The translations under genes were made by a program, and so were the position numbers. Of a stretch of 64,000 nt of DNA, positions 35,491-46,213 are shown piece after piece. Numbering within the stretch: position 1 is the first letter of the stretch; each line of letters starts with the position of its first letter. The notes beneath the pieces are model-generated. The model was not told where the DNA came from, made no database searches, and worked only from the letters and a program-made list of their open reading frames with translations. This stretch comes from Rhodanobacter sp. GTDB lineage: Bacteria > Pseudomonadota > Gammaproteobacteria > Xanthomonadales > Rhodanobacteraceae. The DNA lies in the NCBI GenBank assembly GCA_024711345.1, contig JANJTA010000003.1:1-64000 (forward strand). Reading direction: 5' to 3'.

Positions 35491-36669
35491 AGCGGCAAGA
35501 CGGTGGTCGCTGCACTGGCTGCGCTTGCCGCGGTGGAGTCGGGCCACCAGGTCGCGCTGATGGCGCCGACCGAACTGCTGGCCGAGCAGCACCTGCGCAA
35601 CTTCCGTCACTGGCTGCAGCCGCTCGGCATCGAGGTGGAGTGGCTGGCCGGCAAGGTCACCGGCAAGGCGCGCCAGCGCGCGCTGGCGCGGGTGGCGGCC
35701 GGTGCGCCGGTAGTGGTGGGCACGCATGCGTTGATGCAGGAGGGCGTGGCGTTCGCGCGGCTCGGCCTGGTGATCGTCGACGAGCAGCACCGTTTCGGCG
35801 TGCAGCAGCGGCTCGCCTTGCGCGACAAGGGTCGCGACGGCGAACGGGTGCCGCACCAGCTGGTGCTGACCGCCACGCCGATCCCGCGCACGCTGGCGAT
35901 GAGCGCGTACGCCGATCTCGACGTCTCGTCGATCGACGAACTGCCGCCCGGACGCACCCCGGTGCAGACCATCGCGATCTCGAACGCACGACGGAGCGAG
36001 GTGATCGAGCGCATCCATGCCGCCTGCGGCGAAGGTCGCCAGGCCTACTGGGTATGCACGCTGATCGAGGAGTCCGAGCAACTGCGCGTGCAGGCGGCCG
36101 AGGTGGCGCACGCGGAACTCTCCGCCGCACTCGCCGGTTTCAGGATCGGCCTGATCCACGGCCGCATGAAGCCGAAGGAAAAGCAGGCGGTGATGGACGC
36201 CTTCAAGGCCGGCGAGCTGGCAGTGCTGGTGGCGACCACGGTGATCGAGGTGGGCGTGGACGTGCCCAATGCCAGCCTGATGGTGATCGAGAACAGCGAG
36301 CGGCTGGGCCTGGCCCAGTTGCATCAGCTGCGCGGCCGGGTGGGGCGCGGTGCGGTGGCGTCGAACTGCGTGCTGCTGTACCAGCCTCCGCTGGGCCAGC
36401 TGGCACGCGAGCGGCTGCAGGTGATGCGCGATACCAGCGACGGTTTCCGCATCGCCGAGAAGGATCTGGAACTGCGCGGTCCCGGCGAAGTGCTGGGCAC
36501 CCGCCAGACCGGCCAGCTCAGCTTCCGCATCGCCGACCTCGCCCGCGATGCGCATCTGCTGCCGGCGGTGCAGCAGGTCGGCGAGCACATGCTGGCCGAA
36601 CACCCGCGGCAGACCAGCCGGCTGATCGAGCGCTGGATCGGCGGCGCCGCGCGCTACGCGCATGCGTGA
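35491..36669 (+). pseudogene. recG: ATP-dependent DNA helicase RecG, 3' half only
   Basis: RecG remodels stalled replication forks and Holliday junctions. The coding match begins inside Walker A: only SSGKT of the expected GDVGSGKT is left, and the 70 bases before it do not resemble RecG. The remaining 390 residues hold VIVDEQHRFG, LTATPIPRTL, HGRMKPKEK, LVATTVIEVGVDVPNA, QLRGRVGRG and the TRP-like C-terminus. The wedge/OB domain needed for fork binding is absent, about the first 300 residues of a roughly 700-residue protein. The frame is open from ATG 35395, so a chimeric polypeptide could be made but should not act as RecG. I saw no 5' half elsewhere in the window. Confidence 0.9.
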
Positions 36670-36680
36670 TTTTTGCGATC

Positions 36681-36810
36681 ATCCCTGATCGCAATGACCA
36701 AACGGGTAGCCATCCTTGGCCGCACTTTTCAATGCTTCCGCAATCATCCGTGATGGCGAAGATCAAACGGGCGGCCATCCATGGCCGCACTTTTCAATTC
36801 CTGAAATCAT
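36681..36810. repeat. Two tandem copies of a 65-bp repeat
   Basis: Copies at 36681-36745 and 36746-36810 share CAAACGGG and TGGCCGCACTTTTCAAT with a few differences. The second carries the palindrome GCGGCCAT-CC-ATGGCCGC. They fill the gap between recG and the nucleoside hydrolase gene and look like a dispersed palindromic repeat family. Confidence 0.85.
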
Positions 36811-36816
36811 CCATCC

Positions 36817-37752
36817 ATGAGCAAGCCGCAACTCCTGATCGACACCGATCCCGGCGTCGACGACGCCCTGGCCATCCTGATGGCCTACGCCCACGCCGAC
36901 ATCGCCGGGCTCAGCATCGCCGCCGGCAACGTCGGTCTGGACCATACCGTGCGTAACGCGCGCACCCTGGTCGACCTCGCCGGCGCCGCCACGCCGGTGT
37001 TCGCCGGTTGCGCCGTGCCGCTGGTGCGCACGGCGGACGAAGACGCCGCGTTCGTGCATGGCCAGGACGGTTTCGGCGACGTCGGTTTTCCCGAACCGGT
37101 TGCCTCGCTGGCCGCCGAGCCGGCCGCGCTGGCATTGCTGCGGTTGACCCGCGAGCGTCCGGGCGAGCTGACCCTGGTGGCGCTGGGCCCGCTGACCAAC
37201 TTGGCGCTGGCGCTGCGGCTCGACCCCACGCTGCCCATGCGGGTGAACCGTCTGGTGGTGATGGGTGGCGCGGTGACCGGCCACGGCAACACCGGCAGGC
37301 TGCCCGCGGAATTCAACGTCGGCTTCGACCCGGAGGCGGCGCACGTGGTATTCGAGGCGTTCCCGGCGTTCGACCTGGTCGACTGGGAAGCCACCCTGCG
37401 ACACGCTTTCGACGATGCCGAGTTCGATGGTTGGCTGGCAGCCGGCGATCGACGCGCAGCGTTCTTCGGCAAGATCGTGGCCACCGCGCGCCGCTACAAT
37501 GCGCAGCACGATCGCCACGGCCTGGTGGCCGCCGATGCGCTGGCGATGGCGGTGGCGCTGGATCCCGGCATCGTCACCCGCAGCGAGACCCGCGCTGTGG
37601 CGGTGGAACTGGATGGCGGCCTGACCCGCGGCGCCACTGTGGTCGACTGGAAGGGTCGACTGGGCCGGCCGGCCCGGGCGAACATCGTGCTGGAAGTGGA
37701 TCAGGCCCGCTTTGCCGCCATGGTGCGGCGCGCGCTCGGCGTGCCCGCCTGA
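36817..37752 (+). CDS. Nucleoside hydrolase (inosine-uridine preferring type)
   Basis: The enzyme hydrolyses the N-glycosidic bond of ribonucleosides to base and ribose. The 311-residue protein from ATG 36817 begins with the calcium-binding aspartate cluster IDTDPGVDDALAI. It then has GNVGLDHTVRNA, the ALGPLTNLALAL stretch, VVMGGAVTGHGN and the conserved EFNVGFDPEAA. Length and motifs fit the family; base preference cannot be told. It follows the recG remnant and the 65-bp repeats, and precedes rpmE2. Confidence 0.93.
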   Translation: MSKPQLLIDTDPGVDDALAILMAYAHADIAGLSIAAGNVGLDHTVRNARTLVDLAGAATPVFAGCAVPLVRTADEDAAFVHGQDGFGDVGFPEPVASLAAEPAALALLRLTRERPGELTLVALGPLTNLALALRLDPTLPMRVNRLVVMGGAVTGHGNTGRLPAEFNVGFDPEAAHVVFEAFPAFDLVDWEATLRHAFDDAEFDGWLAAGDRRAAFFGKIVATARRYNAQHDRHGLVAADALAMAVALDPGIVTRSETRAVAVELDGGLTRGATVVDWKGRLGRPARANIVLEVDQARFAAMVRRALGVPA

Positions 37753-37758
37753 GCGGAC

Positions 37759-37788
37759 TTGCGACGCCCCCGCTTTGGTCGTTACAAT
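37759..37788 (+). promoter_or_regulatory. Likely promoter of rpmE2
   Basis: TTGCGA (37759-37764), an 18-base spacer and TACAAT (37783-37788) form a sigma-70-type promoter. The start should be near 37795, about 27 bases before the ATG. Confidence 0.5.
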
Positions 37789-37821
37789 ACCGCTCTTTTC
37801 ACCACCGCTTTAGAGCCCACC

Positions 37822-38076
37822 ATGAAGCCTGATATCCATCCGAACTACGTCCCGGTGGTGTTCCAGGACCTGTCGTCCGACTTCGCGTTCCTGACCAAGT
37901 CGACCATGTCCAGCAAGGAAACCATCAAGTGGGAAGACGGCAATGAGTACCCGCTGATCAAGGTGGATATCTCCAGCCATTCGCACCCGTTCTACACCGG
38001 CAAGCAGAAGACGCTGGACGTCGGCGGCCGCGTCGACAAGTTCCGTCGCCGCTATGCGGGTGCCGTCAAGGAATAA
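37822..38076 (+). CDS. rpmE2: 50S ribosomal protein L31 type B
   Basis: An 84-residue ribosomal protein from ATG 37822. It begins MKPDIHPNY and contains [10 protein letters not shown] and [10 protein letters not shown], the L31 signature. It has no cysteines, so it is the zinc-independent type B form, usually made when zinc is scarce. It is a single gene with its own promoter and terminator. Confidence 0.97.
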   Translation: MKPDIHPNYVPVVFQDLSSDFAFLTKSTMSSKETIKWEDGNEYPLIKVDISSHSHPFYTGKQKTLDVGGRVDKFRRRYAGAVKE

Positions 38077-38119
38077 ATGACGCGATGACCGGCGCCCGGC
38101 GCCGGCTGCGCGGTTCGGG

Positions 38120-38155
38120 ACACGGGGCAGGCGCAGGCCTGCCCCGTGTCTTTTT
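38120..38155 (+). terminator. Rho-independent terminator after rpmE2
   Basis: A 13-bp perfect stem, ACACGGGGCAGGC with GCCTGCCCCGTGT, has a four-base loop and is followed by C then TTTTT. It lies 43 bases after the rpmE2 stop. Confidence 0.9.
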
Positions 38156-38201
38156 GCGTTGGCCATTCGACCATTCGCCATCGAATGCCAGCGCGGCCTT
38201 G

Positions 38202-38210
38202 TGCGATAAT
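38202..38210 (+). promoter_or_regulatory. Extended -10 element upstream of gltA
   Basis: TGCGATAAT contains the extended TG and a GATAAT -10 hexamer. No strong -35 precedes it. A start near 38217 would leave a leader of about 127 bases before gltA; I see no defined riboswitch in that leader. Confidence 0.4.
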
Positions 38211-38343
38211 GGGCGCTGAACTGGCATCACCATGCCCGTTGCATCGCGTGTTTTCCCCGGCACGCCATGCCCAGCATTCCCTCGCCGGCCGGCGCTGCCC
38301 TTGCGGTTGCCGGCAGCGGCGGCCCACATGTAAGGAGGTTTCC

Positions 38344-39639
38344 GTGTCCGATCCCAAGACCGTCAAGCTGGTGGATGAATCGAGCAAGCGCAGCAGCGAA
38401 CTGCCGCTGGTCAGCGGCACGCTCGGCCCGGCATGCATCGACATCGCCACGCTGTACAAGGACACCGGTCACTTCACCTACGACCCCGGCTTCGGCTCGA
38501 CCGCGAGCACCAAGAGCGCGATCACCTACATCGACGGCGACAAGGGCGTGCTGCTGTACCGCGGCTACCCGATCGAACAGCTGGCGGAAAACTCCAGCTT
38601 CCTGGAGGTGGCCTACCTGCTGCTCAACGGCGAGCTGCCGAAACCGGCCGAGTTCGCCACCTTCGAGCACGACGTCGCGCACCACACGATGCTGCACGAG
38701 TCGCTGAAGAACTTCTTCCAGGGCTTCCACCATGACGCGCATCCGATGGCGATGCTGGCCGCCGCGGTGGCCTCGCTGTCGGCGTTCTACCACGACGACC
38801 TCAACGTCGACGACCCGGCCGACCGCAAGCTTGCCGCGATCCGCCTGATCGCCAAGATGCCGACCATCGCCGCCGCCTGCTACCGCTATTCGATCGGCTG
38901 GCCGATGCGCTACCCGCGCAACAACCTGGAGTACGTCGACCGCTTCCTGCACATGATGTTCGAGGTGCCGAGCGAACCGCTGCAGATGAGCCCGGTCGCG
39001 GCCAAGGCGCTGGACCTGCTGTTCATCCTGCACGCCGACCACGAGCAGAACGCCTCCACCTCGACCGTGCGCCTGGTCGGCTCCACCGGTGCGAACCCGT
39101 ACGCGTCGATCGCCGCCGGCATCACCGCGCTGTGGGGTCCCGCGCATGGCGGTGCCAACGAGGCGGTGCTCAAGCAGCTGAAAGAGATCGGCACGCCGGA
39201 CAACGTCAAGTCGGCGATCCTGCGCGCGAAGGACAAGAACGACAGCTTCCGCCTGATGGGCTTCGGCCATCGCGTGTACAAGAACTTCGACCCGCGCGCG
39301 AAGATCATCCGCGAAATGTGCCACAAGGTGCTGGCCGAGCTGGGCGTCAACGACCCGCTGCTGGACGTGGCGATGAAGCTGGAAGAGGCGGCGCTGAAGG
39401 ACGAGTACTTCGTCGAGCGCAAGCTGTATCCGAACGTCGACTTCTACTCCGGCATCATCTACAAGGCGCTGGGCATCCCCACCGAGATGTTCACCGTGAT
39501 GTTCGCCATCGCGCGCACCGCCGGCTGGATCGCGCACTGGATCGAGCAGCACGAAACGCCCGGGTCGCGCATCGGCCGCCCGCGCCAGGTCTACACCGGC
39601 GCCGACGTGCGCAACTACGTGCCGACCGCGAAGCGCTGA
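38344..39639 (+). CDS. gltA: Citrate synthase
   Basis: Citrate synthase condenses acetyl-CoA with oxaloacetate as the first step of the TCA cycle. The 431-residue protein starts at GTG 38344, with TAAGGAGGT at ideal distance. The frame stays open upstream, but no start there has such a site. Motifs include [10 protein letters not shown], the catalytic region AHGGANEAV with its His, [15 protein letters not shown] and [17 protein letters not shown], as in the hexameric type I enzymes of Gram-negative bacteria. A strong terminator follows. Confidence 0.97.
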   Translation: MSDPKTVKLVDESSKRSSELPLVSGTLGPACIDIATLYKDTGHFTYDPGFGSTASTKSAITYIDGDKGVLLYRGYPIEQLAENSSFLEVAYLLLNGELPKPAEFATFEHDVAHHTMLHESLKNFFQGFHHDAHPMAMLAAAVASLSAFYHDDLNVDDPADRKLAAIRLIAKMPTIAAACYRYSIGWPMRYPRNNLEYVDRFLHMMFEVPSEPLQMSPVAAKALDLLFILHADHEQNASTSTVRLVGSTGANPYASIAAGITALWGPAHGGANEAVLKQLKEIGTPDNVKSAILRAKDKNDSFRLMGFGHRVYKNFDPRAKIIREMCHKVLAELGVNDPLLDVAMKLEEAALKDEYFVERKLYPNVDFYSGIIYKALGIPTEMFTVMFAIARTAGWIAHWIEQHETPGSRIGRPRQVYTGADVRNYVPTAKR

Positions 39640-39662
39640 TCGCCCGCGTCGCACCAACGAAA

Positions 39663-39690
39663 AGCCCCGGCCTTGGCCGGGGCTTTTTTT
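39663..39690 (+). terminator. Rho-independent terminator after gltA
   Basis: AGCCCCGGCC and GGCCGGGGCT form a 10-bp stem with a TT loop and end in a run of seven T. It lies 23 bases after the gltA stop and before the convergent gene at 39712. Confidence 0.95.
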
Positions 39691-39711
39691 CGTGCCGGGG
39701 GGGCGCGAGGG

Positions 39712-40383
39712 TCAGCGCCGCGCCGCGCCCAGCCGCTGTTCGAAGGCCTCGTCGGCATCCTCGTCGAGCAGCATTTCCACCTGGGCCAGCGCGGCGCGGC
39801 GCATCGGCCGGTCGTCGGTGCGGTCCAGCGGGGCCTGGCGCAGCGCGTCGCGCGGCAGCACGGTGAGGTCGAACGGCAGCTCGTCGGCGGCGAACAGCAG
39901 CACCGGGTATTCGGGCTGCTCGTCGCGGCTGTAGCGCAGCCGGCGCACCTGGGTCTCGATCGGCACGCCACGCTCGCGCAGGTACAGCACGACCGCTTCG
40001 GGGTCGTCACTGTATACGTGCAGGCACACCGCCGAATGCGCATCGGCGGTGCCTTCGAGCACGCTGCCGACCAGGCGCGGCTCGAACGGGGCGAGGAAGC
40101 GCATGGCCTCGACCGCCGCCTCGCGCCGCTGGCGCAGCAGCTGCGGCTGGCTGTCGGCGAGGAACAGCCGCTGGTGCTCGCGCAGCGCCTGCTCGATCTC
40201 CAGGTTGCGCGGCAGTGCCTGCGCATCGAGGATGCCCAGCCGGTCGGCGGCCTTCAGTTTGGCATGGTGGAAGTCGCGGATGCCGTGTTCGCTCATCAGC
40301 CGCGCGGCTTCCTGGGCCACCCGCAGGCGGTTGCGCTGCAGGCGGTCGTGCGCGTGGATGCGGTGGTGGTCGCCTCGGGACAT
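39712..40383 (-). CDS. Conserved hypothetical protein, nucleotidyltransferase-like region
   Basis: A 223-residue soluble protein from ATG 40383. The N-terminal 100 residues look like helices rich in Arg and Gln (HAHDRLQRNRLRVAQEAARLM). The centre has PRLVGSVLEGTADAHSAVCLHVYSDD, which resembles the G-S...D pattern of minimal nucleotidyltransferases. A later PFDLTVLPRDALR follows a strand-like run. Function is unknown; it seems to belong to the core genome beside mrcA, 59 bases downstream of it on the same strand. Confidence 0.65.
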   Translation of the reverse strand: MSRGDHHRIHAHDRLQRNRLRVAQEAARLMSEHGIRDFHHAKLKAADRLGILDAQALPRNLEIEQALREHQRLFLADSQPQLLRQRREAAVEAMRFLAPFEPRLVGSVLEGTADAHSAVCLHVYSDDPEAVVLYLRERGVPIETQVRRLRYSRDEQPEYPVLLFAADELPFDLTVLPRDALRQAPLDRTDDRPMRRAALAQVEMLLDEDADEAFEQRLGAARR

Positions 40384-40442
40384 GGCGCACTCCTCAACGA
40401 TGGGTGAGCGGCAGCCGGAGCGGATCCCGCCCCGGAGGGACA

Positions 40443-42971
40443 TCAGAAGATGTCGTAGGCGTGCTGCTGGTCCTGCTCCTTCTGCTGGGCGGCCTGGCTG
40501 CGCAGGCGGTCGACGTCTTCCACCTTGAATATCTCGTTGATGCCGTCGGGATCGCTGCTGGCGGTGGGCAGGCCGCTGTCGCGGTTGATCCATACCGTAC
40601 TGATTCCGGGCGGCATCGGCAACGTGCTCGACGGCTGACCCTTGAGGGCGCTGCCCATGTAGGACATCCAGATCGGCAGCGCGGCCTTGGCGCCGAACTC
40701 GCCGCGGCCGAGCGAGCTGTAGTCGTCGAAACCCACCCACACGGCGGTCGACAGCTCGCCGTCGAAACCGACGAACCAGGCGTCGCGATGGTCGTTGGTG
40801 GAGCCGGTCTTGCCGGCCAGGTCGTCGCGCTCCAGCGCGCGTGCGGCCGAGCCGGTGCCGCGCAGGATCACGTCCTTCATCAGCGAGGTGACCAGGTAGT
40901 CGTTGCGCGTCTCGATCACGCGCGGCGCGAGCACCGGCGGATGCGCGCCTTCGCCGTGCGCGTCGGCCGGCAGCACCGCGTCGCCGACGCCGTCGACGCT
41001 GCCCGGTTCGGCGGGCGCGGTGGACGAGGCGCTGGCCAGGCTGTTGGCGGGTGCGGGGTTCATCTCGGCCGGCGGCGGGCCGGGCGGGCGCGTGTCGAGC
41101 AGGCGCTCTTGGCAGTTGCGGCAGGCGCGCGCGGGGTTGGCCAGGTACACGGGCTGGCCGTTGCGGTCGTCGATCTCGTGGATGAAGTACGGTGTGACCA
41201 GGTAGCCGCCGTTGGCGAACACCGCGTAGCCGCGGGCCATGCCCATCGGCGACACCGAGGCGGTGCCCAGCGCCATCGACAGGTTGGCCGGCATGGCGTC
41301 CTGCGAGAAGCCGAAGCGGGTGGCGTATTCGCGCATGTAGCGCACGCCGATGGCGTCCAGCAGGCGTACCGAGACCAGGTTCTTCGACTGCACCAGGGCC
41401 TCGCGCAGGCGCATCGGCCCGGCGAACTTGTCGTCGTCGTTGGAGGGCGTCCAGATCCCGTTCGGGCGCGACGGGTCGGGCAGCGCGAGCGGCGCGTCGT
41501 TGATGATCGAGGCCGGGGTGAAGCCGCGCTCGAACGCCGCCGAGTACAGATAGGGCTTGAAGCTGGAACCGGGCTGGCGAGCCGCCATCACGGCCCGGTT
41601 GAACTTGCTGCGCACGAAGTTGAAGCCTCCCACCAGCGCCTGGATCGAACCGTCCTCCGGCGCCACCGAGGCCAGCGCGGCCTGCGCGGCGGGAATCTGC
41701 GCCAGTTGCCACTCGCCCTTGTCGTCGCGCGCCAGCCGGATGATGTCGCCGCGCTTGAGCACGCCGTCGACCCGGGTCGGCGTGGCGCCGACGCGGTCGT
41801 CGCTGATGTGCGGACGCGCCCAGCTCACCGCGGCCAGGTCGAGGATCACGCTCTCGCGGCTGGACAGGTAAACCGTGGCCTGCTTCGCGTCGCTGGCCGT
41901 GACGACGCCCGGCTGCATGCCGGAGACGCTGATGTAGGCGGACAGCAGGCTGTCCAGCTCCGCCTCGCCGGCGCCGGCCGGCAGCTCCTGGTGGGCTTCC
42001 GGCCCGCGCCAGCCGTGCCGGCGGTCATAGGCGATCAAGCCGTCGCGCAACGCTTCCACGGCGGCTTGCTGGCGACCGCTCTGCAGCGTGGTCCTGACCA
42101 CGTAGCCTTCGGTCAGCGCGTCGTTGCCGAAGCGGTCGAGCACCTGCCGGCGCACCATCTCGGCCAGGTACGGGGCGTCCACTTCGATCGGCTGCTCGTG
42201 CGGGTAGGCGCGGTTCGGTTCGGCGATCGCCTGCTCGTATACCGCCTTGGTGATGTAGTCGTGGCGCAGCATCTCGCCCAGCACCCAGTTGCGCCGCGCG
42301 ATCGCGCGCTTCGGGCTGTTGATCGGGTTGACCGCCGAGGGCAGCTGGAAGGTCGAGGCGATCAGCGCGCATTCGGCCACGGTCAGCTGGTCCAGCGTCT
42401 TGCCGTAGTAGTACTCGGCGGCCGCGGCCACGCCGTACGAGCGATGGCCCAGGAACATCTTGTTGAGGTACAGCTCGAGGATCTGGTCCTTGGTCAGTTC
42501 ATGCTCGATGCGCAGGGCGATGAAGATCTCGGTGAGCTTGCGCGAGTAGAGCTTCTCGGGGCTGAGGAAGAAGTTGCGGGCGACCTGCTGGGTGATCGTC
42601 GAGCCGCCGGGGCCCTTGTCGCCGCCGGTTACCAGCACGTGCCAGCCGGCGCGTGCGATGCCGTGCCAGTCCACGCCGGGGTGGTGGTAGAAGTCCGCGT
42701 CCTCGGCCGACAGCACGGCGTGCTTGAGCCGGTCGGGCACCTTCTCGATGCCCACCGGGATGCGCCGGGTCTCGCCGAAACTGGCGATCAGCTTGCCGTC
42801 GGCGCTCAGCACGCGCAGCGGCACCTGCATCGGGTAATTCTTCAGCTCGGCCACCGAGGGCAGCCTCGGCGCGATCAGCCAGTACGCCACACCCACCGCG
42901 ACCACTGCAAGGAGCAAACCGGAAAAGGCCAGGACCAGAGCCCAGCGCAGCAAGCGTTTGAAAATTTGCAT
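40443..42971 (-). CDS. mrcA: Penicillin-binding protein 1A
   Basis: A bifunctional peptidoglycan glycosyltransferase-transpeptidase anchored in the inner membrane. The 842-residue protein from ATG 42971 has an N-terminal helix (about 10-32). The transglycosylase domain follows, with EDADFYHHPG (catalytic Glu) and GGSTITQQ, then an OB-like insert. The transpeptidase has SSFKP as SxxK, SKN and KTGS. The stretch at about 620-680 is Pro/Ala-rich and variable. It diverges from pilM, the usual order in Pseudomonas and Xanthomonas relatives. Confidence 0.96.
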   Translation of the reverse strand: MQIFKRLLRWALVLAFSGLLLAVVAVGVAYWLIAPRLPSVAELKNYPMQVPLRVLSADGKLIASFGETRRIPVGIEKVPDRLKHAVLSAEDADFYHHPGVDWHGIARAGWHVLVTGGDKGPGGSTITQQVARNFFLSPEKLYSRKLTEIFIALRIEHELTKDQILELYLNKMFLGHRSYGVAAAAEYYYGKTLDQLTVAECALIASTFQLPSAVNPINSPKRAIARRNWVLGEMLRHDYITKAVYEQAIAEPNRAYPHEQPIEVDAPYLAEMVRRQVLDRFGNDALTEGYVVRTTLQSGRQQAAVEALRDGLIAYDRRHGWRGPEAHQELPAGAGEAELDSLLSAYISVSGMQPGVVTASDAKQATVYLSSRESVILDLAAVSWARPHISDDRVGATPTRVDGVLKRGDIIRLARDDKGEWQLAQIPAAQAALASVAPEDGSIQALVGGFNFVRSKFNRAVMAARQPGSSFKPYLYSAAFERGFTPASIINDAPLALPDPSRPNGIWTPSNDDDKFAGPMRLREALVQSKNLVSVRLLDAIGVRYMREYATRFGFSQDAMPANLSMALGTASVSPMGMARGYAVFANGGYLVTPYFIHEIDDRNGQPVYLANPARACRNCQERLLDTRPPGPPPAEMNPAPANSLASASSTAPAEPGSVDGVGDAVLPADAHGEGAHPPVLAPRVIETRNDYLVTSLMKDVILRGTGSAARALERDDLAGKTGSTNDHRDAWFVGFDGELSTAVWVGFDDYSSLGRGEFGAKAALPIWMSYMGSALKGQPSSTLPMPPGISTVWINRDSGLPTASSDPDGINEIFKVEDVDRLRSQAAQQKEQDQQHAYDIF

Positions 42972-43157
42972 GGTGTGGGGATAGCGAGACCTGAGTCAAA
43001 ACACGACAGAGTATAGATGTAGGAGTATTTCCGGCATGAGGAGCGGTCGACCAAACCCGAAGGCCGGTCCGGCAAAGCAAGGGCCGCGCCAATCGGAGCT
43101 TCCCCATAAATGTGGCGCGGATCACGCCAACTACTTGAGAAAGTTCCCGTAGACCAT

Positions 43158-44302
<1,145 letters not shown>

Positions 44303-44303
<1 letters not shown>

Positions 44304-45001
44304 TGGCACACGTCAACCTACTTCCGTGGCGCGCCGCACGGCGCAAGCAACGTGAGCGCGAGTTCTACATGCAGCTCGCCGCCGCCTTCGTGGCGGGGCT
44401 GGGCGTGCTGCTGCTGTGGGTGTTCTGGATGGACCAGCGCATCGACAACCAGAACGACCGCAACGCCTACCTGCAGACCGAGATCAAGCAGCTCGACGTG
44501 CGCATCGCCAAGATCAAGGACCTGGAAAAAGTGCGCGAGCACCTGCTGGCGCGCAAGCAGATCATCGAACAGCTGCAGGCCGACCGCTCGCAGATGGTGC
44601 ACCTGTTCGACGAACTGGTGAAGACGATCCCCGCCAGCGCGCGGCTCAACGGCCTGAAGCAGAACGGCCAGTCGATGTCGCTCGATGGCGTGGCGCAATC
44701 CAACGCCAGCGTGGCTGAATACATGCGCAGCATCGAGAATTCGCCGTGGATGGGGCATGCCGACCTGCGCAAGACCGAGAACACCCATAACGGCAGCCGC
44801 ATGCCGTACACCTTCGGTCTGAACGTGACGCTGAACAAGCCGAAGACCGACGAGACCGGCAAGGCCCCGGTATTGCCGGCTGCCGCCTCTCCTGCCGCGG
44901 CAGCCGCGCCGGTGACGACGCCCCTGGCGAAGCCCGCGACGGCCGCTCCGGGAGCCAAGCCGGTGAGTGCGCCGACCGCCACGGGAGGTGCCGGATCATG
45001 A
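44303..45001 (+). CDS. pilN: Type IV pilus assembly protein PilN
   Basis: PilN is a single-pass membrane protein whose short cytoplasmic tail binds PilM and whose periplasmic part pairs with PilO. The 232-residue protein starts at ATG 44303 (AHVNLLPWRAARRKQRE, containing the conserved NLLPWR). The helix is at about 22-42, then a coiled coil and a ferredoxin-like domain. The last 50 residues are rich in Ala and Pro, longer than in Pseudomonas. Confidence 0.96.
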
Positions 45002-45651
45002 GTTTCCTCCACGACATCCAGAACCTCGACCGCAACAACGTCGGTGGCTGGCCGCAGTCGGTCAAGATCTTCTTCACCGCGCTGCTGTTCGGTTTCGTGC
45101 TGCTGGTGGGCTGGTACTTCTTCGTCAGCGACCAGCAGGACAGCCTCAACACGCTGGCCGGCAAGGAAAACCAGCTCAAGCAGGAGTTCTCCACCAAGCA
45201 GGCCAAGTCGGTCAACCTGGAGGCGCTGCAGCAGCAGCTCGACGAGATGCAGGACATGCTGCGTCAGCTGCTGCGCCAGCTGCCCAGCAAGACCGAGATG
45301 CCCGAGCTGCTGATCGACATCTCGCAGACCGCGCAGGCCGCCGGCCTGGAGAGCGACCTGTTCCAGCCCGGCCCGGAGACGCCCAAGGATTTCTACGCGG
45401 AAAGACCGATCGCCCTGAAGTTCACCGGCACCTACCACCAGTTCGGCACCTTCATCAGCGGCGTGGCCTCGCTGCCGCGGGTGGTGATCCTGACCCTGCA
45501 CGACGTCTCGCTGACGCCGAAGTCGGCGGACAAGGACGGTACCTCGAACGGCCAGCTGGTGCTGCAGGGCACGGTGAAGACCTACCGTTACCTGGATGAC
45601 GAGGAAAGCGCCGCCGCGAACAAGGGCAAGCCGGCCGGGGGGGCGAAGTGA
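44998..45651 (+). CDS. pilO: Type IV pilus assembly protein PilO
   Basis: PilO partners PilN in the periplasmic alignment complex. It has 217 residues from ATG 44998, overlapping pilN by four bases. A membrane segment lies at about 22-42 (IFFTALLFGFVLLVGWYFFV), followed by a coiled coil and then the PilO core with ERPIALKFTGTYHQFGTF. The tail after residue 200 is rich in Ala and Lys. Confidence 0.96.
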   Translation: MSFLHDIQNLDRNNVGGWPQSVKIFFTALLFGFVLLVGWYFFVSDQQDSLNTLAGKENQLKQEFSTKQAKSVNLEALQQQLDEMQDMLRQLLRQLPSKTEMPELLIDISQTAQAAGLESDLFQPGPETPKDFYAERPIALKFTGTYHQFGTFISGVASLPRVVILTLHDVSLTPKSADKDGTSNGQLVLQGTVKTYRYLDDEESAAANKGKPAGGAK

Positions 45652-46193
45652 TGAACATGTCTGCTGCAATCACGCCCAACCGCATCGCCCGGCTGCTGCT
45701 GATGCTCGGCGTCGTGCTGATGCTCGCCGGCTGCACCCGCGGCATGTCCGATCTGCGCACCTGGGTCGCCCAGGAAAAAGCCAAGAAGGGCGCGCCGATC
45801 CAGCCGCTGCCGGTGATCAAGACCTTCGAGACGTTCACCTACGCCGATCAGGACCGGCGTGATCCGTTCAGCCCGAGCACGGCCGAGCTGGACAACAGCG
45901 CCGCCACCAGCGGGCCGCGACCGGACGCCAACCGCGCCAAGGAGCCGCTGGAGCTGTTCGCGCTGGACAGCCTGAAGATGGTCGGCACGGTCGGCGCCGG
46001 CGCGAGCATGGAGGTGCTGGTCAAGGATCCGGGTGGCGTCATCCATCGCGTCCACGCCGGCGAGTACATGGGCCAGAACTACGGGCATATCACCGCGATC
46101 AGCGAGGACCACATCGAGCTGGTCGAGCTGGTATCCAACGGTAATGGTGGCTGGATGGAACGTCCCGCCAGCGTCGCGCTCGACGCGAAATAG
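45648..46193 (+). CDS. pilP: Type IV pilus lipoprotein PilP
   Basis: PilP is an inner-membrane lipoprotein linking PilN/PilO to the PilQ secretin. It has 181 residues from ATG 45648, overlapping pilO. The signal peptide ends in the lipobox LAGC (Cys near residue 28). The C-terminal beta domain has FALDSLKMVGTV and VHAGEYMGQNYGHI, as in other PilP proteins. It is 20 bases from pilQ. Confidence 0.96.
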   Translation: MMNMSAAITPNRIARLLLMLGVVLMLAGCTRGMSDLRTWVAQEKAKKGAPIQPLPVIKTFETFTYADQDRRDPFSPSTAELDNSAATSGPRPDANRAKEPLELFALDSLKMVGTVGAGASMEVLVKDPGGVIHRVHAGEYMGQNYGHITAISEDHIELVELVSNGNGGWMERPASVALDAK

Positions 46194-46213
46194 GAAATAC
46201 AGGGGCAGATGCA

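Noticed and set aside
36681..36810. The 65-bp repeats as an attachment site of the accessory region
   Set aside because: They lie downstream of the recG break, and no matching copy is seen at the left edge.
38227..39657. Long minus-strand open frame opposite gltA
   Set aside because: It is an antisense shadow of a highly GC-biased gene; the translation is Arg/His/Val-rich with no motif, while gltA on the plus strand is complete.
40215..43016. A 933-codon plus-strand open frame opposite mrcA
   Set aside because: Same cause; the minus-strand PBP1A has all catalytic motifs and the plus-strand peptide is low-complexity.
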